Source of the DNA: Meconema thalassinum | Lineage: Eukaryota > Arthropoda > Insecta > Orthoptera > Tettigoniidae | Assembly: GCA_946902985.2 (NCBI GenBank) | Contig: OX336389.2 | Span: 1,009,019,441 to 1,009,083,440 of the forward strand | Direction of reading: 5' to 3' | Length of the DNA stretch: 64,000 nucleotides | Shown: piece after piece, positions 46,518-56,845 of the stretch | How the letters are laid out: every line of letters begins with the position of its first letter | How positions within the stretch are numbered: the first letter of the stretch is position 1 | Position numbers and translations under genes: made by a program | The notes under the pieces: model-generated | Seen by the model: the letters and a program-made list of their open reading frames with translations, nothing else | Told to the model about the DNA's origin: nothing | Database searches by the model: none

Positions 46518-48200
46518 GTAAGGGGGTAAGAGGGGTTTAAACCCACAACCTACTTTCCTGCGAACATTGCCGACAACTCCCGAACCCGTGGTCGGAGATT
46601 CACGAATGAGGTGTCGTTGGACTCGAAATGACGGGGGATTTGCTATGGACCATTCGTTATATTTTTGAATTTTTTTTTGAAAATTTTTGTTTTCGAAAGT
46701 AGGTGATAGTTTGAAAACCAAACATGATAGAATGTTGTGCCATGGCTCAAACGAACGGTCTCTATGTCCTTTATTTTTTATAACAATACTTTTTTATTTT
46801 TTATGTTTTTTTGAAAACAATCGAATTTTGAAATTCCTATATTCTGGAAACTAAAGAGTTTACAAAAAAGTTTGTTTGACGTAAATCAATGGTCCCTACG
46901 CCCTCTACTCCCAAAATAAATTTCAAGTCTCTAAGATAAAAACCTGACAATAGTGCGGTAAGGGGAAAGCTGCTCCACTTAGGAAGTTGTGAGCCCCTGC
47001 GACCTTGGAATGGAAGGAGTCATGCTAGGAGGGCGTGCTTGAATTCGTATTTTCATCTCGTTGCGCTCCTTACGGGAATGTCGGTGTCGAAAAGGTGAAA
47101 TGCTGGAAACTTGTGTTTTTTTTAGGGGGGGGGGGGGGGGGGGGGTAAAACCGTGATTTTAAACCTTGTGTTATATCTCGCGAACTAATCATGCTAGAGG
47201 CATGTACGAGGGGTCCAAGGACTCGGGGTGACGTCCTCTCTGCTATGGAGCACTCGTTATATTTTTTAAAAAAATTGGAAACTCGATTTTGGGGTAAACA
47301 TGTGTTTTTTGTGATTTTTGCCTATATCTCACGAACCAATGAGCCTAGAGACATGTACGAGGTGCCATGTTTTCGTCACGTTGTTCTCTTGCCAAGGATG
47401 TTCGTGTTGAGCAGGGATGAAAAACCATGTTGAGGAAAAACCGTGATTTTATACTTTTTGCTCTATCTCACAAACCAATAACGCTAGAGACGTGTACGAG
47501 GTTTCGTAGGACTCGGGCTAACGCCCCCTTTCGAATGTGGTAGATATTTTTTTCCAAAAAATAATTCACAAAGGGCCTAACGCCATACATGTTGAAAACC
47601 TTTTTTTTTTCTTTACGTGTTTATAATGTTCATGAAGCGTGGTGGTTGAGAGGAACGATACGGCTGGGTGTGTGTGTTTCAACGAACCTGTCGCTAACCA
47701 CAATGACCATGGTTAATAGAACAATCGCTAATTCGGCGGGTCGGTTTATGACAGAGCGAGGGTTCGTTTTTCTGATATTTTACCTCCGAAGAGAGCCTTT
47801 AACGTGCAAACGGTGATGAGAACTAGGTTCTATGTTGGTCGAAGCGGATACAGAAAACAAACTTGTAGAGGAGCAGACGAGCAGGAGGTGAATGTCATTT
47901 GAGCTTATTGGAATGCGCTGATGTGACTTGACAACAGGTGCAATGGAAAATGACAAAGACGCAGAGGACGCTTGAAAGTGAAATAATCTGACAATCGTGG
48001 TGGCAGGGGAGTGCGAAATGCATGCATACACGTGTGAGATGACATGTACGCTAAACAAGTTACATCCTGTTTTGCTTCGTACGTGACAAAATGCAAGTTC
48101 ATGTGAAATTTGATCCGGCACAGGTGTTCACCTTGGGCGTTAGCTGTCCACGTGACCAATAACAGGATGTTCAAAGCGTGGGAAAAAATGATTAGACATG
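46518..48200. other. Outer 1.7 kb of the left arm: subterminal repeats, no gene
   Basis: Three or more imperfect copies of a unit containing tatctcacgaaccaat and ctagagacatgtacgagg lie at about 47150-47215, 47325-47365 and 47460-47510, spaced 140-160 bp. A poly-G run sits at about 47125-47145. The right arm mirrors this (59640-60010, poly-C at about 60012). Subterminal repeats of this sort often bind transposases. A 113-codon minus-strand frame at 47780-48121 is open in both arms but has no recognisable domain. Confidence 0.6.
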
Positions 48201-48210
48201 CAAAGTAACA

Positions 48211-48219
48211 TATATAAAG
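48211..48219 (+). promoter_or_regulatory. TATA box, left arm inward promoter
   Basis: TATATAAAG lies about 250 bp upstream of the first 3' splice site of the 71-residue gene. It is conserved in the right arm at 58938-58946 on the minus strand. A start site near 48240 is expected. It would drive the inward gene group. Confidence 0.55.
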
Positions 48220-48482
48220 ACATGTCGTTATCATTTCCACTCTCACTTAGGTGACTACCTTTGAACACATTGCGTTGCGTGAAACCCCTGGTCTTGTTTA
48301 ACAGTTTTGGTGTTGGTGTAAAATACATAACCCTGTTGTGGGGTAGTTATTTATTTTTATATTTATTCATTTATACATTTATTTATTTATTTATTTATAT
48401 ATATTTACAAGCAATTATTTATTGATTAGGTAATTAATGATTTTATTTATTTATTTGTTTGCAGATAACCGGTATACCTTAC

Positions 48483-49279
48483 ATGTCTGAGAGAGAAGAA
48501 ACCATTGCACTTTTGAGCCCACTAGAAGGAAGCATCAACAAGCCACTGCAAGTGAAGGTGAGATTTTTTTTAACTAACTTGTTTCATTTTTTGTTTCATA
48601 TTTTATTTTATGAAATGCATGTATTAACCTAAATTTAGGTATTTATAGCGTTTTATTTTATTTATTTTTAGAAACTTGGAAAGAAAAGCCTTACCGCTGT
48701 AACAGTTGCTGAAAACCCGAGACGCAGTAGAGTGAAACCATCGTTTCCAGGCAGTGAACTATTGAAAACTCAGGTAAGCCTAACTTAAAATGCTATTGCA
48801 TTTTACCTCTACTGAAAAAAAAACTCTTACACAAAAAAATCATTACCTGTACATGACTGGGACAATGATTGCTTTTTTGATTAATGGCTATGTTGTTGTT
48901 GACTGGGAAAAGTACAAGGCCATGTTGGATTTTCTAAAAACAAAAATTTAAATTTTATTTATGGGTTGGTTCCCTATGGACTCAACGAATATCCACAGGT
49001 TTGAACATGATAATGTGAACAAAATGACATGACATTCATTTTTGTTTATATATTGGTTAAAGGGGGGGGGGATGTAAATGACTGTAGCTTTATAAAAAGA
49101 AAATAAGTACATGGGTTACTGTTAGTGCCAACATACAGTTTATTTTTAATGGTGTTTTGATATATTAATGCCAATTAACGTTAACGTTTTATTTACAAGT
49201 ATTGATTGATTGAGTGATGGGTTATTTTGTTTGCTTTTAGGTGTCGTCATGTGCCATTAACGTAATGAACAGACAGTGA
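48483..49279 (+). CDS. Three-exon gene for a 71-residue protein, unknown function (left arm)
   Basis: Coding exons are 48483-48557, 48672-48773 and 49241-49279 (75, 102 and 39 bp, all multiples of three). The introns begin GTGAG and GTAAG and end TTTTAG and CTTTTAG, all in phase 0. A further 3' splice site (tttgcag, 48464) precedes the ATG, implying a non-coding first exon. The product starts MSEREETIALLSPLEG and is basic in the middle (RRSRVKPSFPG). I recognise no domain. Both arms keep frame and splice sites, which supports a real gene. Confidence 0.6.
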
Positions 49280-49363
49280 ACAAGCATGCATTATGCTTGA
49301 AAGTACTCTGTGCTCTTGTGCAAAGTTAATAACTTACAATTAGAAAAAGTTTTATTATAACAC

Positions 49364-50358
49364 ATGGCGTTAGTACCAAATACAACATGTGAGCAAGTTG
49401 GTTTACCACGTGGGTTAAATTTAAAATCAGAACATGATCGTTGGTTAACATTTGAATCCTGGCCTGTAGGCTTTAAATCTTGCAAAAGCCGTTTTTTTTT
49501 TACTTGAACCGAGAAGATGTGGTGCGCTGTGTTTTGTCGTATTGAACTTTCACACAGGGAAGAAGGGGATGATCCCTTTAGAGACAATTTGCGATTGTCT
49601 CCTCATTGTTCTTACATGCTTGGAAAACAAGTGGGTAACCTATCAGTGCATTCATTTTACCGAACCACAAGGCCATTGGCCGCTACTTACGTTGCTGAAT
49701 CACAAATAAATAATAATAATGATGTATTACCAGCCAACAACGGTAGTGTCGATATATGTGGTCCATGTGCTATAGATAGTGTTGAATTGGCGTGTGCTTT
49801 TGAAAAATTGGGAGTTTGCAAGACTAAAGCACTAGCACACCCAGAGTACAGCTCTGTTGAAAAACGTTTAGAATCTTATAAATATGTTTGGCCATTAATA
49901 TTAAAACACCTTACCAAACAGCTAAGTGAAGCTGGATTTTGTTATACTGGTGAAGGGGATAAAACAATATGTTTTTATTGTGGATTTGCTTTAAAGGATT
50001 GGCAAATGACTGATGACCCTTTTGGTTACCAAACTGTAAATACATGGTGTTGCTTAAAGGTCAGGAATTTGTGAACACTATTCGTAAAGAAAACGTGATT
50101 GCAGCACAAGACATAAAAGTGCCTTTAGAGTTAGAACACGTGGAGCAAATACATAAGGCTGAAAGAAAAGACTTGTCTTACGAACAGATACAAAAGTGTG
50201 ACCAACAATTATGTAAAATTTGTTATCAAGATGAACTAGGTGTTGTATTTTTGCCTTGTGGACACATGATAGCATGTGTCAAGTGTGCATTAGAACTTAA
50301 CACTTGTGCTATATGCAGAAAAGTAGCATCTGCTACAGTTAAGGCATTTCTTGCGTAA
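49364..50358 (+). pseudogene. IAP-like gene (BIR, BIR, RING), left arm, broken
   Basis: From ATG 49364 the start of BIR1 (RWLTFESWPVGF) is followed, after a small deletion and a frameshift at a poly-T tract near 49495, by the BIR1 zinc part (FCRIELSHREEGDDPF). BIR2 (CFYCGFALKDWQMTDDPF, about 49975) loses the segment with its zinc-ligand His, and the frame shifts at about 50010-50045. The RING follows (CKICYQDELGVVFLPCGH to CAICRK, 50215-50325), with complete C3HC4 ligands, ending at 50358. IAPs bind caspases through BIRs and ubiquitinate through RING. Cellular or viral ancestry cannot be decided here. Confidence 0.85.
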
Positions 50359-50469
50359 CTAGTATAATTTATTCGCCATGCATAGTGCAAAATCCCTAAT
50401 TGGACAATATTATTAAAGCTGTTTTAGAGTGTAATAGATATGCTTTTGTTTTGTTTATAGACTACTACT

Positions 50470-50751
50470 ATGGATGTTTTGAATGCTGTGGGACAACCAT
50501 GTGGCTTAGAGACAAAGAAGCTCAGCGAATTGCCAACGCATATTCCATTCCGCATTATCAAGATTCGGAAATTGAAAACAGCATATGGTGATCGTGTACT
50601 TTGTGTATGTGAAAACTTTGAGACATTTCTGCCTATACGGTTTAATGATATGTCGGAGAGTGTTTTTTATGAAATCAATAATGCTGTGCAACCTGTACAC
50701 TTAATTTATGAAGGTTTTAAAAACAATAGGTGCATGGTTCGTTTTAATTAA
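50470..50751 (+). CDS. 93-residue protein of unknown function (left arm)
   Basis: The frame is intact and its ATG lies 10 bp after a good 3' splice site (ttgtttatag, 50451-50460), so it is probably the last exon of a spliced transcript. The middle pattern IPFRIIKIRKL..AYGDRVLCVCENFETFLPIRF resembles small beta-rich proteins with an OB-like layout, but I cannot name a family. The right-arm copy (56448-56729) is also intact and differs at 7 of 93 residues. AATAAA at 50921-50926 is a likely poly(A) signal for the inward group. Confidence 0.7.
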   Translation: MDVLNAVGQPCGLETKKLSELPTHIPFRIIKIRKLKTAYGDRVLCVCENFETFLPIRFNDMSESVFYEINNAVQPVHLIYEGFKNNRCMVRFN

Positions 50752-51237
50752 GTAAAACAAACATACAAATGTGAAATAATAATGGAAAATATAAGTAATG
50801 ACAATGGACTAAAAAAGAAAGAAAATATGTGTATAGAATAGTAATGTTTTAGTGTTTAGTGTTGTCTTTAAAAATATTATGATGAAACCAAAAAAACAAG
50901 AAATGTGTATAAAGTTTGTAAATAAATGCAAAATGATGTAACAATGCTGTTTTATTTTATACAAAGTTACTGTAGTATATTTAACATTGCAGAGTATACA
51001 TGATTATAACAATAAATGCACACTGAATACAAGCCTTTCTCTCTTTACAATAGTCTGTTATAGTTTTAAACACAAGGCTTGTTGTAGATCATTTTATAGC
51101 AATGTCCATTCACTGTTGTTTTCGAAAACTGTGGAAGCCGCAATGGTTGTATAGGCATAAAAACCGTATTTGTATTACTATTTATTCATTTTGATCCTCT
51201 TGCATATCAAGAGCAGATGACCTAGTTGTTCCACTAT

Positions 51238-52126
51238 TTAAAACGACGACAACAACAACACTACCTCTTGCATAGTTTGTGGTGTTGATGGCTCTTGCGA
51301 CGTGGAAGATGGATTAAACATAACTTTTAGAAAAGGGGTTAAAAGTTGCTCATTAAACAATCCACTATTTTGAGTAGCAATATGGTTTTCTTGATTTTTT
51401 GTCGACGGCAACTGTGTTTCATGCAGTACACTACATTGATGATCACTGACACTTAAAACCTCACTATTTTTACTTTTTAGGTCACCACGGTCGCCTCCGT
51501 AGCGTAGCGGTCAGCATGGTTAGCTGCCGCCCTGGAGGTCCTGGATTCGATTCCCGGCTCTGCCACGAAATTTGAAAAGTGGTACGAGGACTGGAACGGG
51601 GTCTACTCAGCCTCGGGTGGCCCAAATGAGTAGAGGGGGTTCGATTCCCCATCAGCCATCCTCGAAGTGGTTTTCCGTGGTTTCCCACTTCGTCTTCGGG
51701 CAAATGCTGGGATGGTACCTTCTTCAAGGCCACGGCCGCCTCCTTCCCTCTTCATTGCCTATCCATCCTCACCATCCCTTACCTTCCCTCATGAGGCCCC
51801 TGTTCGCTTTGCAGGTGAGGCCGCCTGGGCGAGGTGCCAATCCCACCTCACCAGTTGTATCCCTTCCGATTCGATGTTCCCAGCTCTAGGACACTGCCCG
51901 TAGAGGCGGTAGTGGTGAGTTCCCTCGCTGAGTCCGTGGGTTCCACCAACCTGGAGGGTAAACGACTAAAAAAAAAAAAAAAAAAAAGGTCACCACGACA
52001 ATTTTTGGAACGTTGCTTTGAACAACGCCAAATAACAGTTCCATTTTTATTGGTTCGTTTCACAATATATGAATATCCTTTATAGTAAGCGTAAGGCTTA
52101 CCATACCTAGTCACTGATACTTCCAT
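51238..52126 (-). pseudogene. FLYWCH-1 gene, left arm, interrupted by a SINE
   Basis: From ATG 52126 the FLYWCH zinc finger starts (GKPYAYYKGYSYIVKRTNKN, then VIWRCSKQRSKNCRGDL). It is cut after the second Cys by the SINE at 51490-51987. The rest, including the final His/Cys pair, lies at 51238-51480. FLYWCH fingers bind DNA and occur in Mutator-like transposases and in insect chromatin proteins. The right-arm copy is uninterrupted. Confidence 0.85.
51490..51987 (+). mobile_element. tRNA-derived SINE present only in the left arm
   Basis: The head has an A box (gtagcgtagcggtcagcatgg) and B box (ggattcgattcccgg, about 51541-51555), and a long body ends in a 20-A tail. The 10-bp duplication GGTCACCACG flanks it at 51480-51489 and 51988-51997. 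It belongs to the group with gttttccgtggtttccca shared with 12537-12902. It is not a tRNA gene. Confidence 0.92.
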
Positions 52127-52296
52127 GTCAACTGTCAAGCATAGACTAAGCTCTAGTGAAGTCAACTTGGTAATAAGAATAATGGTTTAATGTGAGAGCA
52201 AATATTGATCCAAAGAGTTCAGGTAAAAGTGGAAGCAAATAAGCAAATATAAGAACCAAGAGTGGGGGTAAAAGTGGTTGCAAAGTGGTAGACCCA

Positions 52297-52965
52297 TTAC
52301 ACAATAATTTCAGCACGTCGAAGCTCTTGTTCAATTTCTTTGATTTCCCAATCGTGACCGGTATGCCCAGCTTGTTGTAAAGCATACAAGTGTCGAAGCC
52401 GTTGAGTTAGCTTACTGGGTTTGTTCCAATATACAAATTTAAGAAATGAATTTTTAGGCGTAAACAAAGCATTACCATTATGGTTATCAACATTATCATC
52501 ATTATCATGATCATGATCATCATGACCATCATTACTATTACTATATAGTCCTTTTTGATCCTCTTGCAATACCACTTTATTTATAGTCTGTGTCGACTTT
52601 GATAGTGTTGAAGGTTTCTTGTACGTTGACAACTGTCTTAACATGACTTTTTGAGGACATGATAAGTCCTTTTGAACAAACACTGCATTATCTTCAGCCG
52701 CAATATCGTTTTCTTGAACTTGCTTTATGGTATTTTGAAAATTGTTTGTAAACAGCAACCGTGGATCGTTAAGAGCCCTACATTGATGAACACTCATACT
52801 TAAAACCTTTCCATTTTTACTTTTCAGATTGCCTCGACATTTTGTTGACCTCTCTTTTGAGCATCGCCAGAATATTATTCCATTCACATTCTGGCGATTA
52901 TAGTTATAAGAGTAGCCTTGATAGAGTGCACGTTGCCTACCTTTGTTGGTTGTAATAAGTTCCTT
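52297..52965 (-). pseudogene. FLYWCH-2 gene, left arm, start codon lost
   Basis: Aligned to the right-arm gene, the ATG at 52965-52963 reads AAG. The rest of the frame is open: a FLYWCH finger (FWRCSKERSTKCRGNL to SVHQC), a Ser/Lys-rich middle, an Asp/Asn-rich acidic tract and the conserved C-terminus (KPSKLTQRLRHLYALQQAGH). An in-frame internal ATG at 52887 would remove part of the finger. Confidence 0.8.
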
Positions 52966-53044
52966 AGTAGTAACTGACCTGTCAGGACGATGTTCACACT
53001 ACAAAGGTTACAACTGTTTTGCTGATGGAGCAACCTACCATAAG

Positions 53045-53225
53045 CTTATACATTGGCTTATGTGTTGGCTTTTTGTGTTGGCTTTCCGTGTTGGCTTTCC
53101 GTGTTGGCTTTTCGTGTTGGCTTTTTTGTTGGCTTTAGTATTGGCTTTTTGTGTTGGCTTTTGTGTTGGCTTTTTGTGTTGGCTTTTTCTGTTGGCTTTA
53201 GTATTGGCTTTTGTATTGGCTTATT
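53045..53225. repeat. TTGGCTTT-type minisatellite, left arm
   Basis: There are about 14 units of ttggcttt(t)(ttgtg/ccgtg) with 12-18 bp spacing. The right arm has the mirrored array at 54555-54657 with fewer units. The same motif (aaagccaacaaaa) borders the palindrome centre. Confidence 0.88.
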
Positions 53226-53323
53226 CGACAAGTTATTTATGTCAATGTATTTAGTGTTTTTATTTCTTGGTGTTGGAAAGTAGTTGAAAGAGAGGGAATA
53301 TTTAAAGACTTAACCTCAGCTCA

Positions 53324-53385
53324 CTAACCTAACCTAACTTCACCTAACCTAACCTAACCTAACCTAACTTCACCTAACCTTTCAA
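53324..53385. repeat. (CCTAA)n telomere-type array, left arm
   Basis: Runs of cctaacctaacctaacct interspersed with cttcacct. TTAGG is the ancestral insect telomere repeat. The mirrored (TTAGG)n run is at 54405-54460. A shorter one is at about 53496-53535 and its mirror near 54255-54290. Confidence 0.88.
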
Positions 53386-53872
53386 CTCTCAGATGTTAAT
53401 TAAAATCTGTGCATAGTCGAGTTGGAACCCAAGACCTCAGGGGTAAAAAAAACAATTATTTTTGATGGCTTATTTTGGTAACTTGTTTTGATGGCTAACC
53501 TAACTTTACCTAACCTAGCCTAACCTCAGCTCACTTTGGATATTACTAGTAAGTGTTCATATCCTCCGCTAGGTAGCATGCTTGTAGTACAGGTAGTGCT
53601 CATATTTACCGCTAGGTAGCGGAAACATACTTTGCGTGTTGCATGTGACACTTGTAAAGTTTAACCACATGCAAGACGTGCTTGTATAAGTTCTCTATTT
53701 AAACTCAATATACAATTAACCACTAAATGTTCAGAACTAACATGTATAGCCATGTTTAGGGTATATATGAGACCCTTAGCAAGAAAGGCGGTCTAACCCA
53801 CTAGTGTACAGCCTTGTCATACGCAGTAAGCACCTGTTGGCAGAAAACAACAACAACAATTTGAGAAAGCCA

Positions 53873-53913
53873 ACAAAAAACTGTTTCCTTTAAATACATT
53901 AATGGATATGTTG
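53873..53913. other. Palindrome centre, 41-bp spacer
   Basis: The arms (…tttgagaaagcca and tggctttctcaaa…) stop pairing here. The spacer contains tttcctttaaatacattaat and is not self-complementary. A long-armed hairpin with a short loop would form if single-stranded. Confidence 0.85.
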
Positions 53914-54404
53914 TGGCTTTCTCAAATTGTTGTTATTGTTTTCTGCCAACAGGTGCTTACTGCGTATGACAAGGCTGTACACTAGTGGGTTAGACAGCCG
54001 TTCTTGCTAAGGGTCTCCTATATACCCTAAACATGGCTATACATGTTAGTTCTGAACATTTAGTGGTTAATTGTATATTGAGTTTAAATAGAGAACTTAC
54101 ACAAGCAGGTCTTGCATGTGGTTAAACTTCACAAGTGTCACATGCAACACGCGAAGTATGTTTTCGCTACCTAGCGGTAAATATGAGCACTACCTGTACT
54201 ACTAGCATGTCATCTAGCGGAGGATATGAACACTTACTAGTAATATCCAAAGTGAGCTGAGGTTAGGTTAGGTTTGGTAAAGTTAGGTTAGCCATCAAAA
54301 TAAGTTACCAAAATAAGCCATAAAAATAATTGTTTTTTTACCCCTGAGGCCTTGGGTTCCAACTCGACTATGCACAGAATTTAATTAACATCTGAGAGTT
54401 GAAA

Positions 54405-54460
54405 GGTTAGGTTAGGTTAGGTGAGGTTAGGTTAGGTGAAGTTAGGTTAGGTTAGGTTAG
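54405..54460. repeat. (TTAGG)n telomere-type array, right arm
   Basis: Mirror of 53324-53385: repeated ggttaggttaggttag with gtgagg and gtgaag variants. Confidence 0.88.
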
Positions 54461-54741
54461 TGAGCTGAGGTTAAGTCTTTAAATATTCCCTCTCTTTCAA
54501 CTGCTTTCCAACACCAAGAAAAAAATCCACTAAATACATTGACACAAATAACTTGTCAAATAAGCCAATACTAAAGCCAACACAAAAAGCCAACACGAAA
54601 AGCCAACACAAAAGCCAACACGGAAAGCCAACACAAAAAGCCAACACATAAGCCAATATAAGCTTATGGTAGGTCGCTCCATCAGCAAAACAGTTGTTAC
54701 CTTTGTAGTGTGAACATCGTCCTGACAGATCAGTTACTACT

Positions 54742-55425
54742 ATGGAACTTATTACAACCAACAAAGGTAGGCAACGTGCACTCTATCAAGGCTACTCTTA
54801 TAACTATAATCGCCAGAATGTGAATGGAATAATATTCTGGCGATGCTCAAAAGAGAGGTCAACAATATGTCGAGGCAATCTGAAAAGTAAAAATGGAAAG
54901 GTTTTAAGTATGAGTGTTCATCAATGTAGTGCTCTAAACGAACCACGGTTGCTGTTTACAAACAATTTTCAAAATGCTATAAAGCAAGTTCAAGAAAACG
55001 ATATTGCGGCTAAAGATAATGCAGTGTTTGTTCAAAAGGACTTATCATGTCCTCAAAAAGTCATGTTAAGACAGTTGTTAACGTACAAGAAACCTTCAAC
55101 ACTATCAAAGTCGATACAGACTATAAATAAAGTGGTATTGCAAGAGGATCAAAAAGGACTATATAGTAATAGTAATGATGGTCATGATGAAAATGACAAT
55201 AATGATCATGATAATGATTATGATGATAATGCTGATAATGATAATGGTAATGCTTTGTTTACACCTAAAAATTCATTTGTTAAATTTGTATACTGGAACA
55301 AACCCAGTAAGCTAACTCAACGGCTTCGACACTTGCATGCTTTACAACAAGCTGGGCATACCGGTCACGATTGGGAAATCAAAGAAATTGAACAAGAGCT
55401 TCGACGTGCTGAAATTATTGTGTAA
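54742..55425 (+). CDS. FLYWCH-2 zinc-finger protein (right arm, intact)
   Basis: The product has 227 residues. The FLYWCH finger spans about residues 10-65 (QGYSYNYNRQNVNGIIFWRC, then CRGNLKSKNG and SVHQC, the C2HC ligands). A Lys/Ser/Thr-rich middle leads to an Asp/Asn-rich acidic tract (about 145-180), then a basic C-terminus (WEIKEIEQELRRAE). It reads outward from the palindrome centre, so its promoter must lie in the central 850 bp next to the TTAGG array. It is a likely DNA-binding protein and the best candidate for recognising the element's own repeats (inference). Confidence 0.85.
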   Translation: MELITTNKGRQRALYQGYSYNYNRQNVNGIIFWRCSKERSTICRGNLKSKNGKVLSMSVHQCSALNEPRLLFTNNFQNAIKQVQENDIAAKDNAVFVQKDLSCPQKVMLRQLLTYKKPSTLSKSIQTINKVVLQEDQKGLYSNSNDGHDENDNNDHDNDYDDNADNDNGNALFTPKNSFVKFVYWNKPSKLTQRLRHLHALQQAGHTGHDWEIKEIEQELRRAEIIV

Positions 55426-55594
55426 TGGGTCTACCACTTTGCAACCACTTTTACCCCCACTCTTGGTTCTTATATTTGCTTATTTGCTTCCACTTTTACC
55501 TGAACTCTTTGGATCCATATTTGCTCTCACATTAAACTATTATTCTTATTACCAAGTTGACTTTACTAGAGCTTAGTCTATGCTTGACAGTTGA

Positions 55595-55976
55595 CATGGA
55601 AGTATCAGTGACTAGGTATGGTAAGCCTTACGCATACTATAAAGGATATTCATATATTGTGAAACGAACCAATAAAAATGGAACTGTTATTTGGCGTTGT
55701 TCAAAGCAACGTTCCAAACCTTGTCGTGGTGACCTAAGAAGTAAAAATAGTGAGGTTTTAATTGTCAGTGATCATCAATGTAGTGTACTGCATGAAACAC
55801 AGTTGCCGTCGACAAAAAATCAAGAAAACCATATTGCTACTCAAAATAGTGGATTGTTTAATGAGCAACGTTTAACCCCTTTTCTAAAAGTTATGTTTAA
55901 TCCATCTGCCACGTCGCAAGAGCCATCAACACCACAAACTATGCAAGAGGTAGTGTTGTTGTTGTCGTCGTTTTAA
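55595..55976 (+). CDS. FLYWCH-1 zinc-finger protein (right arm, intact)
   Basis: From ATG 55595 the product has 126 residues: one FLYWCH finger at about 8-60 (YYKGYSYIVKRTNKNGTVIW, CRGDLRSKNSE, SDHQC) and a Ser/Thr/Gln-rich tail. It lies 170 bp after FLYWCH-2 in the same direction and is its paralogue, so a tandem duplication probably made the pair. Confidence 0.85.
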
Positions 55977-56447
55977 ATAGTGGAACAGCTAGGTCATCTG
56001 CTCTTGATATGCAAGAGGATCAAAATGACTAAATAGTAATAACAAGAAGGTTTTATGCCCATACAACCATTGCGGCTTCCGCAGTTTTCGAAAACAAAAG
56101 TGAATGGACATTGCTATAAAATGATCTACAACAAGCCTTGTGTTTAAAACTATAACAGACTATTGTGAAGAGAGAAAGGCTTGTATTCAGTGTGCATTTA
56201 TTGTTATAATCATATATACACTGCAATGTTAAATATACTAACTTTGTATAAAATAAAACAGCATTGTAACATCATTTTGCATTTATTTACAAAATGTATA
56301 TACATTTCTTGTTTTTTTGTTTCATCATAATATTCCTAAAGACAACACTTAACACTAAAACATTACTATTCTATACACATATTTTCTTTCTTTTTCAGTC
56401 CATTGTCATTACTTATATTTTCCATTATTATTTCACTTTTTTTTTAC

Positions 56448-56729
56448 TTAATTAAAACGAAGCATGCACCTATTGTTTTTACAACCTTCATAAATTAAGT
56501 GTACAGGTTGCACAGCATTATTGACTTCATCAAAAACACTCTCCGACATATCATTAAACCGTATAGGCAGAAATGTCTCAAAGTTTTCACATACACAAAG
56601 TACACGATCACCATATGCTGTTTTCAATTTCCGAATCTTGATAATGTGGAATGGAATATGCGTTGGCAATTCGCTGAGCTTCTTTGTCTCTAAGCCACAT
56701 GATTGTCCCACAGCATTCAAAACATTCAT
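56448..56729 (-). CDS. 93-residue protein of unknown function (right arm)
   Basis: Intact counterpart of 50470-50751, differing at seven positions (for example FYEIN/FDEVN and EGFKNN/EGCKNN), with the same length and stop. The upstream splice acceptor (rc of 56739-56749) is also kept. Retention of both copies without a stop suggests selection or recent origin. Confidence 0.7.
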   Translation of the reverse strand: MNVLNAVGQSCGLETKKLSELPTHIPFHIIKIRKLKTAYGDRVLCVCENFETFLPIRFNDMSESVFDEVNNAVQPVHLIYEGCKNNRCMLRFN

Positions 56730-56845
56730 TGTAGTAGTCTATAAACAAAACAAAACAAAAGCATATCTATTACACTCTAAAAAAGCTTTAATAATATTGT
56801 GCAATTAGGGATTTTGCACTATGCATGGCGAATAAATTATACTAG

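Larger units (their letters stand above)
46518..53872 (+). repeat. Left arm of the palindrome
   Basis: It pairs with 53914-60630. It is about 600 bp longer than the right arm, chiefly because of the 498-bp SINE at 51490-51987 and a longer minisatellite near 53050. Substitutions and small indels are spread along its length. Confidence 0.92.

Noticed and set aside
47780..48121. 113-codon minus-strand frame open in both palindrome arms
   Set aside because: Arms of a palindrome share frames by descent, so conservation is not independent evidence. The translation has no motif and overlaps another equally open frame. It stays only a remark in the outer-arm entry.
53324..54460. True telomere or chromosome end
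   Set aside because: The TTAGG arrays are short, impure, mirrored and flanked by coding sequence on both sides, so they are interstitial parts of the palindrome.
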